The position numbers were made by a program, and so were the translations under genes. Positions 7,253 to 16,313 of a DNA stretch of 19,731 bases are shown here, in pieces. Location: NCBI GenBank assembly GCA_015256945.1, contig JABZLB010000040.1:1-19731 (forward strand), in the 5' to 3' direction. Under the pieces are notes generated by a model that saw nothing but the letters and a program-made list of their open reading frames with translations, did not search any database and was not told the DNA's origin. Source of the stretch: Prevotellaceae bacterium (GTDB lineage: Bacteria; Bacteroidota; Bacteroidia; Bacteroidales; Bacteroidaceae). Position 1 is the stretch's first letter. The number at the start of each line of letters is the position of its first letter.

Positions 7253-7359
7253 AACATGTTATAAAAGGCTCGCATTTGCACGGTACAAAGGCTGCCGGGA
7301 GCAGTAGATGCCGGCGGTATTGTATCGTGTAGATGTAATTTTAAACAGGTGATGACACC

Positions 7360-8040
7360 ATGAAAGTTGTATACGAAGACAACCACGTTATTATCGTTCA
7401 TAAAGAAAGCGGTGAGATTGTGCAGGGCGATAAAACGGGAGACAAACCGTTATCGGAGACTGTTAAAGATTATATCCGTGACAAATATCATAAGCCGGGT
7501 AACGTGTTTCTTGGTGTTGTGCACCGTCTGGACAGGCCCGTTGCGGGGCTTGTAGTGTTTGCACGTACGTCGAAAGCACTGTCAAGGCTGAACGATATGT
7601 TTCGCAAGGGAGAGGTTCATAAGACGTATTGGGCCGTCACAAGGAACAAGCCTGTTGAGGAAAAAGGCACACTGGTAAACTGGATAGTGCGTAACGAAAA
7701 GCAGAATAAGAGCTATGTTTACGACAAAGAGGTGCCCGGAGCAAAGCGTGCAGAGCTTAAATATCAGCTTATTGCACATACCGATAACTATCATTTGCTC
7801 GAAATAGAGCTGCTTACAGGCCGTCATCATCAGATAAGATGCCAGCTGGCACACATAGGTTGCGCTATTAAGGGCGACCTTAAATATGGTGCTCCGCGGA
7901 GCAATGCGGACGGAAGCATATCGCTGCTTTCGCATAAGATAACATTCATACATCCTGTTTCAAAGAAGACAATAGAAGCAGAATCGTTTATTCCTGACGA
8001 TAATCTATGGCGTGATATTGCGCAAAAGGTGACGAAATAG
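7360..8040 (+). CDS. RluA-family RNA pseudouridine synthase
   Basis: This 226-residue enzyme should isomerise uridine to pseudouridine in rRNA or tRNA. The catalytic motif HRLDRPVAGLVVFART is at about 55-70, with the nucleophile Asp58. The second family motif TGRHHQIRCQLAHIG and the GDLKYG strand follow around residues 149-175. There is no N-terminal S4 RNA-binding domain, so it belongs with short RluA/RluC-like enzymes; the target uridine cannot be assigned. The ATG at 7360 gives the usual start MKVVYEDNHVIIVHK. It lies 107 bp after fabG; that gap holds only the stop-codon palindrome and no consensus promoter, so read-through from fabG is possible. Confidence 0.93.
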   Translation: MKVVYEDNHVIIVHKESGEIVQGDKTGDKPLSETVKDYIRDKYHKPGNVFLGVVHRLDRPVAGLVVFARTSKALSRLNDMFRKGEVHKTYWAVTRNKPVEEKGTLVNWIVRNEKQNKSYVYDKEVPGAKRAELKYQLIAHTDNYHLLEIELLTGRHHQIRCQLAHIGCAIKGDLKYGAPRSNADGSISLLSHKITFIHPVSKKTIEAESFIPDDNLWRDIAQKVTK

Positions 8041-8125
8041 GCATCGCAATATCACTTTTATATCATCATTGTTTATTGGTTTAGTTTAATTTACATTGCA
8101 TCTGCATATCTTTAGCAAAGCGTTT

Positions 8126-11100
8126 ATGAAGAGAGTTATCAAGTGGGGTGGTATATTTGTTCTCACATCAGCCTTGTTGATAACGCTCCTTGCACTTCTT
8201 TTTTATTTCCCGCCTTTCCAAAACTGGGCGGTAAGGCAGGCTTCTGCCTATGCCTCTGCGAAAACAGGTATGCAGATTAGTGTGGGCCGTGTGAGGCTTT
8301 CGTTCCCGTTCGACCTCGACTTGCGTGAGGTAAAAGTGTTGGAACCTAACCGCAAGAATAAGGCTTTAACCGATACTGTGGCCGATATTACGAGCATGGT
8401 GGCCGACGTTCAGCTGCTTCCGCTGTTGCGAAAACAGGTGATGGTTGACAGGCTTGTGATGAGCGACATGAAGGTTAACACCACACATTTTATAGATAAT
8501 GTGTGTATTAAGGGCGATGTAGGGACGTTAAGCCTGAAGGCGCACGGCATTGACCTGAGTAAAGAACATGTAAAACTAAACGACGCGCTGTTGAGCAATG
8601 CCAGCCTGACGGTTGAATTAAGCGATACTGTACCGCCTGATACTACGCCCTCACAAAACTTTTGGAAAATCAGTCTCGACCGTTTAAAGTTGCGAAATGC
8701 GGCTTTAACTGTACGCATGCCGGGCGATACGCTGTCGGTTAATACCTTATTTAATAAGGCACAGGCTACACAAGTATACCTCGATTTGTACAAAGCGCTG
8801 TACACAGTACGGCATATCAACTGGGAGAGTGGGGGCTTAAGATACGACCAGAACTTTGTACCGGCCGTGCGAGGATTTGATTATAATCACCTGTTGTTGA
8901 CGGGACTGGCCCTGGATGCTGACTCATTTTACTATTATAACTCGTGTATTGATTTGAAGGTAAGGCAAGGACGGTTTCGTGAAAAAAGCGGACTGACGGT
9001 CGATAGCCTTCAGGGACGGTTCATGATGGACAGCCTGAGGCTGTCGCTTCCCCGCTTAAACCTGAGAACACCAGGCTCGCAAGTGGCGATGAATATGTCG
9101 ATGGATATGAATGCTTTCGACAATGTTCGTCCGGGAATATTGGCCATGGAGATGCACGGTGCGATAGGACGTCAGGACCTGATGCTCTTTATGGGTGGTG
9201 CTCTGCCGCGAAAATTAGCGAAGTCGTGGCCACAATACCCGTTGGTAATCAACGGAAAAATAAGAGGAAACTTACAAAAAATGCACCTTTCGGGCCTTAC
9301 GTTGAAGTTGCCCGGCAGCTTTAATGTAACTGGTGACGGGTTCGTAGAAAACCTCATGTCGACAAACCGTTTGAGGGCTGACATTGATTTGCATGCGCGA
9401 ACACAAAATCTTGGATTTATCTTGCCTGTGCTGCCGCGTGAGGTTACCAGCATGGTGCGTATACCTGAAGGTATTGCGTTCAAAGGTCGTGTAAACGTAA
9501 ACGGCAACCAATACGGCAGTAATTTTGTCGCCACACAAGGCGGAGGAACTTTGCGTGGCGATGTGAAATTCAATGCACAGCGCATGGCTTATCAGGCCAG
9601 ACTGTCGGCAAACCGGCTTCCTTTGCATCATTTTCTGCCCCGGATGGGGCTCCGACCCTTTACGGGAACAGCTAATATTACGGGCCAGGGTACCGATATT
9701 ATGTCGCCTCATACACGTTTGAAGGCCGACGTAAAGATGCACAGCTTCGGCTATGACAAATATGATTTAAGTGGCATTACGTTTACGTCACAGGTAGCTA
9801 ACGGCCATGTCATGGCCCGTATAAACAGTAAAAACAAACTGTTAAAAGGAGTCTTGACGGTAGATGCACTCACCAAAGGCCGACTATTTAAAGGTACTTT
9901 TGGCTGCGATCTGGAAAAAGCCGACCTCTTTAAGCTCCATTTGGTTAACGAACCACTTACAGTATCGTTGTGCGGCCATGTTGATATAACCACCAATTTT
10001 AAACAATATTATAAGGTGCAGGGGCTGTTAAGCGATATGACTGCCTGGCGTGAGAAGCGTGCCCTGCGTCCTGATAACATTGTTTTTGACCTGTTCACAT
10101 CGAAAGATACTACCCATCTGGTAGCTGATTGTGCCGATTTTAAACTGAGGATGGAAGGACGAGGAGGATACCAGCATTTGCTAAAGAGAGGCGGTAACTT
10201 CTGGAATCAGTTGCAGCATCAGCTGAAAAGCCGACATCTTAACCAGGTCAGGCTGCGCGAATGCCTGCCCGGAATGAAACTGTATGTGAAGTCGGGATGT
10301 AACAATTTGGTTTATCGTATTCTGAAACACTTTGGTTTTGAGGTAGGCAAAATGTCGATTGATATGGAGTCGTCTGCCATAAAGGGCTTAAATGGATTTG
10401 CTGAAATTGACTCGCTTGTGGTTGACAGCTTCCAGGTTGATACCGTACGGCTGGCCCTCTCGTCAGAGAATAATGCCATGGTTTATCACTTACAGATGCG
10501 CAATGGCAAAGATAACCCAAGGTATGTATTCAATGCTTTTGTTGACGGTGCATTGATAGACAAGGGTGCTTATGTTAAAACCCGTGTCTATGATGAGAAT
10601 AATAAGCTCGGGTTAAGCCTGGCCATGGAAGGAACCATGGAGAGTAACGGTATAAGAATTAAGCTTTTTGATGACGACCCGGTTCTGGGATATAATAAGT
10701 TTGCCGTCAATGACAGCAATTATATATTCCTTGGTGACGACCGTCGTGTGAGCGCAAACGTAGACCTTCGTTCCCAGAACGGTATGGGATTACAGGTTTA
10801 TTCGAACGACGATAATACAGAAGCACTGCAGGATGTAACCATCGGGCTTCATCGATTTGACCTGGGACAACTCATGTCGGTTATACCCTATGCGCCCCCT
10901 GTAACCGGAATACTGGATGGAGACTTTCATCTTGTACAGACGAAAAAAGAGTTAACGGTATCTTCAGCCGTTAATATTGGGAAGATGTCTTATGCAGGAA
11001 GCATGATGGGTAACGTCGGAACCGAGTTTACCTATATGCCAAAAGAGGAAGGCGGTCACTATGTAGACGGCATCCTTACAAAGGATGGAAGAGAGATTGG

Positions 11101-12748
11101 TACATTGTCGGGAACTTACATTTCAAAAGGGAACGGTTATCTTGATGCCCGGTTAGGGCTGGAACGTATGCCGATGGAGCTTGTCAATGGCTTTGTACCC
11201 GATAAGCTGATAGGCTTTAAAGGTTATGCCGAAGGGACGCTGTCGCTTAAGGGTTCTTTAGGAAAGCCCGATGTAAACGGTGAGGTTTTCCTCGATTCTA
11301 CCTTTATGTATAGTGAGCCTTATGGTGTAGAAGTTCGTTTTGCCAACGACCCGGTAACCATCACTAACAGCCATTTGCTGTTCGAAAACTTTGAAATTTT
11401 TTCGCATAATGACAGTCCTTTGAATGTGGAAGGGTCGTTCGACTTTTCAGATATGAGCAAAATGATGCTTGATGTACGTATGAAAGCCAAGAACTTCCTG
11501 CTTATTGATTCGCGCGAAAACGGACGTTCGGAAGCTTTTGGAAAGGCTTATGTTGACTTTATGGGAGCTGTAAAGGGACCCCTAGACGACCTGAACATGA
11601 ATGGACGATTGGATGTTCTGGGTACCACGAACCTGAAATATAATCTGAAAGATTCGCCATTGTCTACTGATGATCAGTTGAACGGGCTTGTAGAATTTGT
11701 GAATTTAAAGGATACTTTAAATGATGTGGTAAAGCGTCCGCCTTTGACAGGCTTTAATATTGACCTGTCAATTAACATTGATGAGGGCGCCCATGCCGAA
11801 TGTTTCCTCAATGCCGATCACTCCAATTACGTGGATGTGATAGGAGGTGGCACCATGAGGTTGAAGTATAATGTGGCTGATGACATTAGCTTAATAGGGC
11901 GATATACGATGAGTAGTGGTGAAATGAAATACTCGTTACCCGTTATTCCGTTGAAAACCTTTACCATAACCGAGGGAAGCTATATTGAATTTACCGGCGA
12001 TCCGTACAATCCCCGTCTGAATCTTACAGCAACGGAGCAAACCAAATCGACCGTCGGGGAGGGTTCAAATAACGGCAGGTCGGTTAACTTTACGTGTGGC
12101 GTGGTGGTAACCAAACGCCTGAAGGATATGGGATTAGAGTTTACAATTGATGCCCCTGAAGACATGTCGATACACAATCAGCTGCAATCGATGACGAAAG
12201 AAGAGCGTGGAAAGCTTGCCGTAACGATGTTAACGACGGGCATGTATTTAGCCGACGGCAATACAAAAAACTTTACTATGAACTCGGCTTTGAGCGCATT
12301 CCTGAACAGCCAAATCAATCAAATATCAGGAAAAGCATTGCGATCGCTCGATGTAAGCTTTGGCGTTGACAATTCGTTTAACGGTAATGGAATGCTGCAT
12401 ACCGACTATTCGTTTAAGTTTGCCAAGCGTTTTTGGAATAACCGGTTACGTATTGTGATCGGAGGTAAGTTGTCGTCGGGTGCTGATGTTGTGCCACAGG
12501 AACAAACGTTCTTCGATAATGTGTCTTTCGAATATCGCTTAAGCTCTACGTCAAACAAGTATTTGAACCTGTTTTACCAGCGTGACAGCTACGACTGGCT
12601 TGAAGGAAATGTGAGCAAATTTGGCGGTGGCTTTATGTGGCGACGTAAGCTAAGCAGGCTTAAGGACCTGTTTAGTTTGCATGATAACACAAATGAGATA
12701 CCAGCAATACCTGCTGATACTACGAAGAAAAAAACTGTAAAACCATGA
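8126..12748 (+). CDS. tamB: TamB-like translocation and assembly module protein (AsmA/DUF490 superfamily)
   Basis: This is a 1540-residue protein from the ATG at 8126 (MKRVIKWGG); the frame reaches back to a TTG at 8096, but the ATG gives a classic membrane start. Residues about 6-28 form one N-terminal transmembrane anchor. The rest is a very long series of beta-strand-rich repeats. An AsmA-like beginning (VRQASAYASAKTGMQISVGRVRLSFP) is followed by repeated blocks of the form GxxxLKGSLGKPDVNGEVFLD and GAVKGPLDDLNMNGRLDV. The C-terminal TamB domain (about 1130-1500) includes SGEMKYSLPVIPLKTFTITEGSYI and a terminal barrel-docking region. Family members form a hydrophobic-grooved rod across the periplasm, working with an Omp85 partner in outer-membrane protein assembly or lipid transport. 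The downstream gene overlaps by 4 bp (ATGA), which supports a complex. Confidence 0.92.
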   Translation: MKRVIKWGGIFVLTSALLITLLALLFYFPPFQNWAVRQASAYASAKTGMQISVGRVRLSFPFDLDLREVKVLEPNRKNKALTDTVADITSMVADVQLLPLLRKQVMVDRLVMSDMKVNTTHFIDNVCIKGDVGTLSLKAHGIDLSKEHVKLNDALLSNASLTVELSDTVPPDTTPSQNFWKISLDRLKLRNAALTVRMPGDTLSVNTLFNKAQATQVYLDLYKALYTVRHINWESGGLRYDQNFVPAVRGFDYNHLLLTGLALDADSFYYYNSCIDLKVRQGRFREKSGLTVDSLQGRFMMDSLRLSLPRLNLRTPGSQVAMNMSMDMNAFDNVRPGILAMEMHGAIGRQDLMLFMGGALPRKLAKSWPQYPLVINGKIRGNLQKMHLSGLTLKLPGSFNVTGDGFVENLMSTNRLRADIDLHARTQNLGFILPVLPREVTSMVRIPEGIAFKGRVNVNGNQYGSNFVATQGGGTLRGDVKFNAQRMAYQARLSANRLPLHHFLPRMGLRPFTGTANITGQGTDIMSPHTRLKADVKMHSFGYDKYDLSGITFTSQVANGHVMARINSKNKLLKGVLTVDALTKGRLFKGTFGCDLEKADLFKLHLVNEPLTVSLCGHVDITTNFKQYYKVQGLLSDMTAWREKRALRPDNIVFDLFTSKDTTHLVADCADFKLRMEGRGGYQHLLKRGGNFWNQLQHQLKSRHLNQVRLRECLPGMKLYVKSGCNNLVYRILKHFGFEVGKMSIDMESSAIKGLNGFAEIDSLVVDSFQVDTVRLALSSENNAMVYHLQMRNGKDNPRYVFNAFVDGALIDKGAYVKTRVYDENNKLGLSLAMEGTMESNGIRIKLFDDDPVLGYNKFAVNDSNYIFLGDDRRVSANVDLRSQNGMGLQVYSNDDNTEALQDVTIGLHRFDLGQLMSVIPYAPPVTGILDGDFHLVQTKKELTVSSAVNIGKMSYAGSMMGNVGTEFTYMPKEEGGHYVDGILTKDGREIGTLSGTYISKGNGYLDARLGLERMPMELVNGFVPDKLIGFKGYAEGTLSLKGSLGKPDVNGEVFLDSTFMYSEPYGVEVRFANDPVTITNSHLLFENFEIFSHNDSPLNVEGSFDFSDMSKMMLDVRMKAKNFLLIDSRENGRSEAFGKAYVDFMGAVKGPLDDLNMNGRLDVLGTTNLKYNLKDSPLSTDDQLNGLVEFVNLKDTLNDVVKRPPLTGFNIDLSINIDEGAHAECFLNADHSNYVDVIGGGTMRLKYNVADDISLIGRYTMSSGEMKYSLPVIPLKTFTITEGSYIEFTGDPYNPRLNLTATEQTKSTVGEGSNNGRSVNFTCGVVVTKRLKDMGLEFTIDAPEDMSIHNQLQSMTKEERGKLAVTMLTTGMYLADGNTKNFTMNSALSAFLNSQINQISGKALRSLDVSFGVDNSFNGNGMLHTDYSFKFAKRFWNNRLRIVIGGKLSSGADVVPQEQTFFDNVSFEYRLSSTSNKYLNLFYQRDSYDWLEGNVSKFGGGFMWRRKLSRLKDLFSLHDNTNEIPAIPADTTKKKTVKP

Positions 12749-15081
12749 GAAAACCTTGTTGTTTCCTTTCTTTTATATTGTTTTGCCTGGTCTTTGTCAT
12801 CATTGCCGGATGCTCTTCTACCAAAAGTATTCCTGAGAACGACCAGTTGTTTACAGGGCTTGCCAAAATAAGTTACGATGCTCCTGAACGTGGAAAACAT
12901 TTCTCTGCAGTGCAGGAAGAGGTAGAAGCCGCCCTTGCCACAGCTCCTAATGGAGCATTATTTGGTAGTAGTAGCCTGCGATCGCCGTTCCCTGTCGGGC
13001 TTTGGATATGGAATGCGTTTGTAAACGACAGTGACGCTGTGAGCCAGTGGCTGCTTAAATCCTTTGGTTCTCGTCCGGTTTTAATGAGTTGGGTAAATCC
13101 GCAATTGAGGGCATCGGTAGCCAGACAGGTATTAAAGGCACACGGATATTTTCATGGTAATGTGGGCTATGATGTGATAACACAACACAATCCCAAAGAA
13201 GCCAAGATAGCATATCAGGTAAATATGGGGCATCTTTTTACAATTGACAGTATACAATATGCGGGTTTCCCTGCTGAAGGTGACAGTCTTATACATGCCC
13301 ATGCATCAGAATCAAAGTTGGAAACAGGTGATGCTTTTGATGTTTCTACATTGGATGCAGAGCGGACGCGCATTAGTAATCTGTTTCGTAATAACGGATA
13401 TTATTACTATCAACAGGGTTATGCCTCATACCTTGCCGATACATTATCGAACCCTGGTAAGGTATGGCTCAGGCTTCAGGAGGCTGAAAACATTCCGCAA
13501 TCAGCGCGAAGGAAATGGTATATAGGCAATTTGGATATTGAAATGCGTCACCAGCTTAACGAGCAATTGGCCGATTCGGTACGCCGTCGCAGGCTTACCG
13601 TATGGTTTAACGGCAAACGAACGCCCGTGCGCGTGCCTGTAATTCTGAAAGACATGAGGCTCCGGCCAGGCTCGTTGTATAGTTATCGCGACCACCAGGA
13701 AACGCTGTCCAAGATTACTACCAGCGGTTTGTTCAGCTATGTTGACTTTAATTTCACGCCGCGTGATACGACAGGGTTGTGTGATACGCTCGATATGAAG
13801 CTGAATTGTGTATTTGACAAGCCTTACGATTTTTATGTACAGGGCAACGTTACCGGCAAAACAAATAACCGTATTGGGCCAGGAGTGGTGGTAGGCCTTA
13901 CACGCCGTAATGCCTTTCGCGGTGGTGAACTGCTTGATATTAATCTGAAAGGCAATTACGAATGGCAGACAGGACAGCAGACCGGCGGCCATTCGTCGCG
14001 CTTTGACAACTATGAATATGGATTCAATGTATCGTTGAAGTTCCCGCGCTTTGTCATTCCCTTTGCCGAAATGTTCAGGGAACGACTTACAAGAAGCTTT
14101 ATAAAACACAATTTTTATTCTGTTCCCACAACCACAGTAAAGGTATCTTCCGATATTATTAGCCGTGCAAACTTCTTCAAACGCCATATTGTATCGGGCG
14201 AATGGACCTACGAAATCCAGACGTCAACAACGTCACGGCATCGTTTCAGTCCCCTAATCTTTTCGTTCGATTATATGAGAAGTTCTACGCATGCCTTCGA
14301 TAGTATAATGCAAGCCAACCCTTATCTCTCATACACTATGCGCAATCAGTTTATCCCAAAGATGCAATATGTGTATACGTTTACAAGCCCTTCTGATTAT
14401 CGTAACCCAATATGGTGGCAGACAACAGTAAGTGAAGCGGGTAACCTTTTGTCGTTAGGTTACATGGCTGCAGGAATGAAGTGGAACCGTCATGGTAAGA
14501 AAATGTTCCGCAACAGGTATGCACAGTTTCTGAAATTGGAAACTGAGGTAGTTAAGACGTGGCGTCTTTCTGACCACAGTTCGTTGGTAGGGCATGTGGG
14601 TATGGGTGCAATGTGGGCTTATGGCAATTCAACAGAAGCCCCTTACAGCGAGCAGTTTTATGTAGGAGGAGCCAATAGTATACGTGCCTTTTCGGTGCGC
14701 TCGGTTGGTCCTGGTGCTTATCATGACCCCGCTTCGGCCAGTATTTATTATCTTGATCAGACGGGAGATGTTAGATTTTTGGCTAATCTTGAATACCGTC
14801 CACGGTTAATAGGTAATCTTTATGGAGCATTATTCCTTGACGCCGGCAACGTATGGACTATGCGAAAAGACAGCAGAAGCCAGGCTGTTTTCAGGTTTAA
14901 GAACCTGCCAAAAGAGCTGGCTCTGGGAACGGGGGTTGGCTTAAGATACGACATGGACTTCCTTGTTATCCGCCTTGACTGGGGTGTAGGCCTTCACGTT
15001 CCGTACAAATCAGGGTTCTATAACGTTGGTAAATTCCGTGACAGCCAGAGTATTCATTTTGCCATTGGCTATCCGTTTTAA
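12745..15081 (+). CDS. TamL-like outer-membrane lipoprotein, Omp85 (BamA/TamA) superfamily
   Basis: This 778-residue protein begins with a lipoprotein signal peptide whose lipobox IIAGC places the lipidated residue at Cys23. Residues about 100-330 contain POTRA-like segments (for example LFTIDSIQYAGF...ETGDAFDVSTLDAERTRISNLFRNNGYYY, and RPGSLYSYRDHQETLSKITTSGLFSYVDF). A 16-strand-type barrel follows (about 340-778), ending in an aromatic beta-signal (SIHFAIGYPF). The loop-6 region is GGANSIRAF (R647), against the usual (V/I)RG(F/Y) of Omp85 proteins. Lipidated Omp85 proteins encoded next to TamB are known in Bacteroidota as TamL. The start codon overlaps the tamB stop (ATGA), giving translational coupling. 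The role, inserting or transporting outer-membrane components together with TamB, is from the family. Confidence 0.92.
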   Translation: MRKPCCFLSFILFCLVFVIIAGCSSTKSIPENDQLFTGLAKISYDAPERGKHFSAVQEEVEAALATAPNGALFGSSSLRSPFPVGLWIWNAFVNDSDAVSQWLLKSFGSRPVLMSWVNPQLRASVARQVLKAHGYFHGNVGYDVITQHNPKEAKIAYQVNMGHLFTIDSIQYAGFPAEGDSLIHAHASESKLETGDAFDVSTLDAERTRISNLFRNNGYYYYQQGYASYLADTLSNPGKVWLRLQEAENIPQSARRKWYIGNLDIEMRHQLNEQLADSVRRRRLTVWFNGKRTPVRVPVILKDMRLRPGSLYSYRDHQETLSKITTSGLFSYVDFNFTPRDTTGLCDTLDMKLNCVFDKPYDFYVQGNVTGKTNNRIGPGVVVGLTRRNAFRGGELLDINLKGNYEWQTGQQTGGHSSRFDNYEYGFNVSLKFPRFVIPFAEMFRERLTRSFIKHNFYSVPTTTVKVSSDIISRANFFKRHIVSGEWTYEIQTSTTSRHRFSPLIFSFDYMRSSTHAFDSIMQANPYLSYTMRNQFIPKMQYVYTFTSPSDYRNPIWWQTTVSEAGNLLSLGYMAAGMKWNRHGKKMFRNRYAQFLKLETEVVKTWRLSDHSSLVGHVGMGAMWAYGNSTEAPYSEQFYVGGANSIRAFSVRSVGPGAYHDPASASIYYLDQTGDVRFLANLEYRPRLIGNLYGALFLDAGNVWTMRKDSRSQAVFRFKNLPKELALGTGVGLRYDMDFLVIRLDWGVGLHVPYKSGFYNVGKFRDSQSIHFAIGYPF

Positions 15082-15144
15082 TAACTTTTGCATGGTACAA
15101 TGTGAGAATTTTCATGGCGAACTGATTAAAAACTAAAAAAACGG

Positions 15145-15166
15145 AAGGGCCTTTACGCCCTTTTTG
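15145..15166 (+). terminator. Rho-independent terminator after tamL
   Basis: AAGGGC (15145-15150), a 6-nt loop and GCCCTT (15157-15162) form a short GC-rich stem followed by TTT and a T-rich stretch. It lies 64 bp after the tamL stop and just upstream of the next promoter element. Confidence 0.75.
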
Positions 15167-15176
15167 TTTAATTTAT

Positions 15177-15184
15177 TACCTTTG
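15177..15184 (+). promoter_or_regulatory. Promoter -7 element for the nucleotidyltransferase gene
   Basis: TACCTTTG matches TAnnTTTG exactly, 53 bp before the ATG. No good -33 TTTG is present at the expected distance, because that position falls in the terminator stem. Confidence 0.6.
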
Positions 15185-15236
15185 CATATATATTAAAATG
15201 GTAAGAAATAGCAAAACTATAAACTAAACACAAAAC

Positions 15237-16151
15237 ATGAAACCTACATTATTATTGCTCGCTGCCGGCATGGGCAGCCGTTACGGTGGCTTAAAACAGT
15301 TGGACGGTCTTGGGCCAAGTGGCGAAACTATCATGGATTACAGCATACATGATGCCATTGAAGCTGGCTTCGGAAAGATTGTATGGGTTATCCGTAAGGA
15401 CTTTGAACAGGACTTTCGTGATAAAATTTTGAAGAAGTATGAAGGCAAAATTCCTTGCGAACTTGTTTTTCAGGGACTTGACAAATTGCCTGAAGGATAT
15501 ACTGTACCTGAAGGACGTACCAAACCATGGGGTACAAACCATGCGGTAATGATGGCTGAAGGTGCCATCAACGAGCCGTTCTGCGTTATCAATTGCGACG
15601 ATTTCTATAATCGTGACTGCTTTAAAGTAATTGGAAAATTCCTTTCAGAACTTCCTGAAAACAGCCATGGCAAGTATGCAATGGTTGGTTTTCGTGTTAG
15701 CAATACGCTGTCAGATAACGGCACTGTAAGCCGTGGCGTATGCTCAAAAGATGCTAACGGCTTCCTGACAAGCTGTGTAGAGCGTACGAAAATTGAGCGT
15801 AAGGAAGACGGAAAAGTGGCTTATCTGGATGAGAATGACCAATGGGTCTCTATCCCTGACACCACACCCGTATCAATGAATGTGTGGGGTTTCACTCCCG
15901 ATTACTTTAAATACAGCAACGAATTCTTCACAGAGTTTCTCAATTCGCCCGAGACAAAGACCAATTTAAAGGCAGAATATCTTATACCATGGGTTGTTGA
16001 CAGGCTGATAAAAGAGGGTAAAGCCACATGCGAAGTGCTTGATACTACCAGCAAATGGTTCGGTGTAACCTATTCTGCAGACCGTCCAAGTGTGGTTGAA
16101 AAGATTCAAAAGCTTGTAGATGAAGGCGTTTATCCGTCCAAACTATTTTAA
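15237..16151 (+). CDS. Sugar-phosphate nucleotidyltransferase (NTP_transferase family)
   Basis: This 304-residue cytoplasmic enzyme belongs to the GT-A-like nucleotidyltransferase family that makes NDP-sugars from NTP and sugar-1-phosphate. The N-terminal nucleotide-binding loop is LAAGMGSRYGGLKQ (8-21). WGTNHAV (98-104) is the base-contacting strand, and NCDDFY (119-124) carries the metal-binding Asp pair. AEYLIPWVVD near residue 245 and SKWFGVTY near 270 complete the fold. It lacks the typical glucose-1-phosphate thymidylyltransferase GTAGAL segment and has no hexapeptide tail, so the sugar is unassigned. It is a single-gene unit between terminators at 15145 and 16180, with a -7 element 53 bp upstream. 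Similar Bacteroidota genes often sit with a phosphotransferase partner, which is not present here. Confidence 0.9.
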   Translation: MKPTLLLLAAGMGSRYGGLKQLDGLGPSGETIMDYSIHDAIEAGFGKIVWVIRKDFEQDFRDKILKKYEGKIPCELVFQGLDKLPEGYTVPEGRTKPWGTNHAVMMAEGAINEPFCVINCDDFYNRDCFKVIGKFLSELPENSHGKYAMVGFRVSNTLSDNGTVSRGVCSKDANGFLTSCVERTKIERKEDGKVAYLDENDQWVSIPDTTPVSMNVWGFTPDYFKYSNEFFTEFLNSPETKTNLKAEYLIPWVVDRLIKEGKATCEVLDTTSKWFGVTYSADRPSVVEKIQKLVDEGVYPSKLF

Positions 16152-16179
16152 TACAGGTATTTTGTTATATTGAAAAATT

Positions 16180-16213
16180 AAGGGATGTATGCCAGAGGCT
16201 GCATCCCTTTTCA
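16180..16213 (+). terminator. Rho-independent terminator after the nucleotidyltransferase gene
   Basis: AAGGGATG (16180-16187) pairs with CATCCCTT (16202-16209). A further three G-C pairs (GCC/GGC, 16191-16193 with 16197-16199) close a 3-nt loop, and a T-rich tail follows. It begins 29 bp after the stop codon. Confidence 0.8.
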
Positions 16214-16297
16214 GTTTTATCGTTATGGCTTAAAAGTGTTATCCTGTTGATATTACGATTTATGGGTGCAAGGATATATATATAATATATTTTTTCT

Positions 16298-16305
16298 TAC
16301 CTTTG
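16298..16305 (+). promoter_or_regulatory. Promoter -7 element for the DHH phosphoesterase gene
   Basis: TACCTTTG is an exact TAnnTTTG match. It ends only 9 nt before the ATG at 16314, so a start site 5 to 7 nt downstream would leave a leader of about 1 to 4 nt. The -33 region is AT-rich without TTTG. Confidence 0.55.
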
Positions 16306-16313
16306 TACCTAAT

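Noticed and set aside
13501..14187. Long minus-strand open frame (228 codons) inside tamL
   Set aside because: It lies wholly inside a well-supported coding gene on the other strand and shows no domain-like pattern.
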